DNA of 60,279 nucleotides, from the NCBI GenBank assembly GCA_035546335.1, contig DATKDP010000062.1:1-60279 (forward strand), written 5' to 3'. Numbering within the stretch: position 1 is the stretch's first letter; each line of letters opens with the position of its first letter. The DNA comes from DATKDP01 sp035546335 (GTDB taxonomy: Bacteria > Acidobacteriota > Thermoanaerobaculia > Gp7-AA8). Below, piece by piece: positions 56,926 through 60,279 of this stretch. The notes under the pieces were generated by a model that searched no databases, was not told the origin of the DNA, and saw only the letters and a program-made list of their open reading frames with translations. The position numbers and the translations under genes were made by a program.

Positions 56926-58821
56926 ATGACGACTCCATACGATTCATCTGCAATCGAGGTTCTCACAGGTCTCGAGCCGGTCCGCAAGCGGCCCGGGATG
57001 TACACGCAGACCGAGCGCCCCAACCATCTCGCACAGGAAGTCATCGACAACGCGGTCGACGAAGCCATCGCCGGCTACTGCTCCGAGATCGACGTCACCC
57101 TGCACGGCGACGGCTCGCTCTCGGTGGTCGACGACGGGCGCGGGATGCCGGTCGACAAGCACCGCAAGGAAGGCGTCTCCGGAGTCGAAGTGATCCTCAC
57201 ACGCCTCCATGCCGGAGCCAAATTTTCCGACAAGAACTATCGCTTTTCGGGCGGATTGCACGGCGTCGGCGTCTCGGTCGTGAACGCTCTCTCGGAGAAG
57301 CTGCAGGTCTGGGTGCGCCGCGACGGTCACGAATACACGATGTGGTTCAAGGACGGAAAGAAGAAATCCGATCTGAAGGTGATCGGTACCGTCGGAAAAC
57401 GGAACACAGGGTCAACCGTCCGCTTCTGGCCGGACGCGCAGTTCTTCGACGCCGTCAAGTTCCAGATTCCGCGCCTCAAGCATGTGATGCGGGCCAAGGC
57501 GGTTCTCTGCCCCAAGCTTCGCATCCGTTTCCGCAGCGAGGAGAATCCCGCCGACGACGAGGAGTGGTTCTACGAGGACGGCCTCACGGAGTACCTCACG
57601 AGCGAGCTCGAAGGCATCGCAATCGTTCCCGCAACCCCATTCGTAGGCCATTTCAAGGGACACGATGAAGAGGTCGACTGGGCCGTCGTCTGGCTTCCGG
57701 AGGACGGGGAGCCGGTCACCGAGAGCTATGTCAATCTGATCCCGACCACGCAGGGAGGCACGCATGTCAACGGCTTCCGCACCGGATTGACGGAAGCGAT
57801 TCGCGAGTTCTGCGAGTTCCGCAATCTTCTTCCGCGCGGCGTGAAGATCACTCCCGAGGACGTCTGGGCCCGCTGCAGCTACATCCTCTCGGTCCGTCTG
57901 TCGAATCCGCAGTTCACCGGCCAGACGAAAGACCGCCTCTCCTCGCGCGAAGCCTCGGCGTTCGTTTCCGGCGTGACACAGGATGCCTTCAGTCTCTGGC
58001 TCAATCAGCACACCGCCGAAGCGGAAGAGATCGCACAGCTGGCCATCAACAGCGCGATGGTGCGGCTCCGTCAGGGAAAGAGAGTCGAGCGAAAGAAGCT
58101 GACCAGCGGTCCCGCGCTTCCCGGCAAGCTCGCCGATTGCACGAGCCAGGATCTGAACCGTACCGAGCTCTTTCTGGTCGAAGGCGACTCGGCGGGGGGC
58201 TCGGCGAAACAGGCACGCGATCGCGAGTTTCAGGCGATCATGCCGCTCCGCGGGAAGATCCTCAACACCTGGGAAGTCGATCCGGCCGAAGTTCTCGGCT
58301 CGCAGGAAGTCCACGACATCGCCGTGGCGCTGGGCGTCGATCCCGGCTCCGAGAAGCTCGACTCGCTCCGTTACGGGAAGATCTGCATTCTGGCCGACGC
58401 CGACTCCGACGGCGCCCACATCGCGACGCTGCTCTGCGCCCTCTTCGTCCGGCACTTCCGCAGGCTCGTCCTCGACGGGCGCGTGCACGTCGCCATGCCG
58501 CCGCTCTATCGGATCGATGTCGGAAAGAACGTCTTCTACGCGCTCGACGAATCCGAGAAGGAGGGGATCCTCGCCCGGATCGATGCGGAGAAGATCAAGG
58601 GAAAGGTCAACATCCAGCGCTTCAAAGGCCTGGGCGAGATGAACCCGTTGCAGCTCCGCGAGACGACCATGGCTCCCGACACGCGGCGCCTGGTGCAGCT
58701 CGTCCTCCGGCCCGGCGATTCGGCCGACTCGACCATCGACATGCTCCTCGCCAAAGGCCGTGCAGGCGACCGGAAGGAATGGCTCACGAAGATGGGCAAC
58801 CGCGCGGAGGTCGAGGTGTGA
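56926..58821 (+). CDS. parE: DNA topoisomerase IV subunit B
   Basis: 631 residues, matching ParE length. It is the ATPase subunit of topoisomerase IV. GLEPVRKRPGMY, VIDNAVDEAIAGYC, VDDGRGMPVD, RFSGGLHGVGVSVVNALS, the QTKDRLSSREA region, EGDSAGGSAKQARDR, the metal-binding LADADSDGAHIATLL and RFKGLGEMNP are all present. The ATG at 56926 was preferred over 56860 because the family begins with a short TTPYDSSAIEVL. parC follows after a gap that holds repeats and a transposase fragment. Confidence 0.94.
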   Translation: MTTPYDSSAIEVLTGLEPVRKRPGMYTQTERPNHLAQEVIDNAVDEAIAGYCSEIDVTLHGDGSLSVVDDGRGMPVDKHRKEGVSGVEVILTRLHAGAKFSDKNYRFSGGLHGVGVSVVNALSEKLQVWVRRDGHEYTMWFKDGKKKSDLKVIGTVGKRNTGSTVRFWPDAQFFDAVKFQIPRLKHVMRAKAVLCPKLRIRFRSEENPADDEEWFYEDGLTEYLTSELEGIAIVPATPFVGHFKGHDEEVDWAVVWLPEDGEPVTESYVNLIPTTQGGTHVNGFRTGLTEAIREFCEFRNLLPRGVKITPEDVWARCSYILSVRLSNPQFTGQTKDRLSSREASAFVSGVTQDAFSLWLNQHTAEAEEIAQLAINSAMVRLRQGKRVERKKLTSGPALPGKLADCTSQDLNRTELFLVEGDSAGGSAKQARDREFQAIMPLRGKILNTWEVDPAEVLGSQEVHDIAVALGVDPGSEKLDSLRYGKICILADADSDGAHIATLLCALFVRHFRRLVLDGRVHVAMPPLYRIDVGKNVFYALDESEKEGILARIDAEKIKGKVNIQRFKGLGEMNPLQLRETTMAPDTRRLVQLVLRPGDSADSTIDMLLAKGRAGDRKEWLTKMGNRAEVEV

Positions 58822-58834
58822 GCCGGCAGAACCA

Positions 58835-58954
58835 GTCCCGTAAGGACGCTTGAAAATGCCGGACAGCCCAGTCCCGTAGGGACGATTGAAAATAGCCCGG
58901 GACGAAGTCCCGGGTCACGCGCAGACACGAAGACACCGTCAGTCCCGTAGGGAC
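58835..58954. repeat. Modular palindromes next to a transposase fragment
   Basis: Three units with GTCCC-GTA-GGGAC stems (58835-58847 with one mismatch, 58871-58883, 58942-58954), each followed by G-N-TTGA. Between the second and third is a GAA-loop palindrome (CCCGGGAC-GAA-GTCCCGGG, 58896-58914). The alternation of a short hairpin and a GAA-loop hairpin repeats the layout at 92-149. Confidence 0.8.
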
Positions 58955-58998
58955 GGTTGACCGCGTGCGATGATGTTGCCGATTCGAGGACACACGCC

Positions 58999-59232
58999 AT
59001 GGCACATACCTACACAAACATCCTCCTTCACTGCGTCTTCTCGACGAAGAATCGAGAACGGATCATCGCCAAAGAATGGCGAGACCGCCTATGGGCGTTC
59101 ATGGGAGGCATCGCACGTGACAACCGGATGAAAGCGCTCGCCGTCGGTGGCGACATCGATCACACGCATCTGCTGCTTTCGGTTCCACCGACGGTGGCCG
59201 CATCGAAAGCGATGCAGCTGATTGACTTATGA
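58999..59232 (+). pseudogene. Truncated IS200/REP-associated Y1 transposase
   Basis: 77 residues, about half of a TnpA-like Y1 transposase. NILLHCVFSTKNRERII at the start and GGDIDHTHLLLSVPPT with the HUH metal motif (His-Thr-His) are clear. The frame ends after KAMQLIDL, before the helix with the catalytic Tyr, so it cannot be active. It lies between a palindrome array and the parC start 10 nt further on, so the element was cut exactly at the edge of an essential gene. Confidence 0.82.
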
Positions 59233-59241
59233 CGAATCACC

Positions 59242-60279
59242 ATGGCGAAAAAATCGAAACGCACCTCCTTCACTCCCCCGCCGCCGATCGATGTCGAGCG
59301 GCTCGCCGTCGGCACGTTCGCCGAGAAGGCGTATCTCGACTACTCGATGTACGTCATTCTCGACCGCGCTCTGCCGAACGTCGCCGACGGGCTCAAACCG
59401 GTGCAACGCCGCATCATCTACGCCATGTCCGAGCTGGGCCTCTCCGCGAACGCGAAGTTCAAAAAGTCTGCACGAACGGTCGGTGACGTTCTCGGCAAAT
59501 ACCATCCGCACGGCGACACAGCCTGCTACGAGGCGATGGTCCTTCTCGCCCAGCCGTTCAGCATGCGCTACCCCCTCATCGAAGGGCAGGGAAACTGGGG
59601 CTCGTCCGACGATCCGAAGTCGTTCGCCGCGATGCGCTACACCGAAGCGCGTCTGACGAAGTTCGCCCAGACGCTCCTCTCCGAGCTCGATCAGGGGACG
59701 GTCACCTGGGGCCCGAATTTCGACGGCACGTTGCAGGAGCCGAAGCTGCTGCCGTCACGCCTTCCCCACGTTCTGCTCAATGGCGCGTCGGGCATCGCCG
59801 TCGGTATGGCGACCGACATCCCTTCGCACAATCTCCGTGAGGTCGTCGCTGCCTGCGTCGAGCTCCTCGACAACCCGCGGGCCACTCTCGATCACCTCGT
59901 CCAGCACATCCTCGGGCCCGACTATCCGACCGACGCGGAGATCATCTCGCCTGCCGACGAGATCCGCGAGATCTACCGCACCGGCAATGGAACCGTGCGC
60001 ATGCGAGCCCGGTGGGAGCGGGAGGACGGCGACATCGTCGTCACGGCCCTCCCCTATCAGGTATCAGGAAGCAAGGTCCTGCAGCAGATCGCACAGCAGA
60101 TGCAGGCGAAGAAGCTGCCGATGGTCGACGACCTGCGAGACGAATCGGACCACGAGAATCCGACGCGGCTGGTGATCGTGCCGCGCTCGAATCGCGTCGA
60201 CGCGAACGAGCTGATGACGCATCTCTTCGCCACGACCGATCTGGAGCGGACGTACCGCGTGAACATGAACATGATCGGG
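59242..60279 (+). CDS. parC: DNA topoisomerase IV subunit A (partial, runs off the window)
   Basis: 346 codons to the window end, open throughout. It is the DNA-cleaving subunit that pairs with ParE. MYVILDRALPNVADGLKPVQ, KYHPHGDTACYEAMV, GNWGSSDDPKSFAAMRYTEARL with the catalytic Tyr133, and GIAVGMATDIPSHN are clear; the SSDDPKSF form favours ParC over GyrA. At the quinolone-contact position equal to E. coli ParC Ser80 the residue is Thr93, and the Glu84 equivalent is Glu97. The start ATG at 59242 lies 10 nt after the transposase fragment. GAATCACC precedes it and no Shine-Dalgarno is seen. Confidence 0.94.
   Translation, partial: MAKKSKRTSFTPPPPIDVERLAVGTFAEKAYLDYSMYVILDRALPNVADGLKPVQRRIIYAMSELGLSANAKFKKSARTVGDVLGKYHPHGDTACYEAMVLLAQPFSMRYPLIEGQGNWGSSDDPKSFAAMRYTEARLTKFAQTLLSELDQGTVTWGPNFDGTLQEPKLLPSRLPHVLLNGASGIAVGMATDIPSHNLREVVAACVELLDNPRATLDHLVQHILGPDYPTDAEIISPADEIREIYRTGNGTVRMRARWEREDGDIVVTALPYQVSGSKVLQQIAQQMQAKKLPMVDDLRDESDHENPTRLVIVPRSNRVDANELMTHLFATTDLERTYRVNMNMIG

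Overview
The window is GC-rich bacterial chromosome, densely packed, with many 1- to 11-nt gene overlaps. A Gram-negative is indicated by the anhydro-muropeptide recycling genes (murQ, anmK, nagA, nagB), lipoproteins, an RlpA-like protein and a lytic transglycosylase. The gene set and one intergenic repeat type (TGTCATCCCGAG...GAGGGATCT, 31365-31407) make me think of an Acidobacteriota-like lineage. That is an inference from memory, not a search. No rRNA, tRNA or CRISPR array was seen. No phage or complete insertion sequence is present.

Layout. 1-391: array of palindromes. 392-4018: SRPBCC protein, DUF4388/HEAT protein, macro-domain protein. 4052-8017 (-): murQ-anmK-nagA-nagB. 8113-11740: CheY-like regulator, UPF0158 protein, a conserved unknown and an FHA-GAF-PP2C phosphatase. 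11931-18030 (-): rlmD-comEC-zinc ribbon-miaA-TPR lipoprotein, tightly coupled. 18158-20966: sucC-sucD plus a peptidase-S51-like protein. 21326-24994: aldehyde dehydrogenase, glutamine-synthetase-like ligase and SDR, possibly a gamma-glutamyl-amine oxidation route. 25193-31202: DUF1697, small membrane protein, Nudix, receiver-sigma fusion, GHMP kinase with an unusual C-terminal extension, M23 peptidase. 31260-33310: small accessory island with a YefM/YoeB toxin-antitoxin pair between imperfect direct repeats, a nucleotidyltransferase/small-protein pair and a decayed integron-integrase-like tail. 33310-34798: SLT transglycosylase and RlpA-like protein. 34882-39521 (-): gap-pgk-CYTH-sugar nucleotidyltransferase-histidine kinase, one translationally coupled unit. 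39635-42841: mtnA, receiver/degenerate GGDEF protein, frameshifted radical SAM gene. 42991-46489: tungsten-type aldehyde oxidoreductase, MoaD-like carrier, moeA. 46796-50146: copper-binding lipoprotein, FAD oxidoreductase, an unknown, ferredoxin-MBL protein. 50555-54188: VTT membrane protein, transaldolase, glucose-6-phosphate isomerase. 54223-56763 (-): M14 carboxypeptidase. 56926-end: parE, a truncated IS200-type transposase, and parC running off the end.

The most unusual feature is the intergenic DNA. It holds several families of short dispersed palindromes: variable stems closed by a GAA loop, CGGA-loop hairpins, and a GC hairpin of about 30 bp. It also holds two MITE-like elements of about 250 bp with nested inverted repeats, heptanucleotide satellites, and G-quadruplex-type tracts. 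In three places the repeat unit supplies the stop codon of the neighbouring gene. Many first genes of plus-strand units have a -10-like hexamer only 7-10 nt before the start codon, suggesting leaderless or near-leaderless transcripts.
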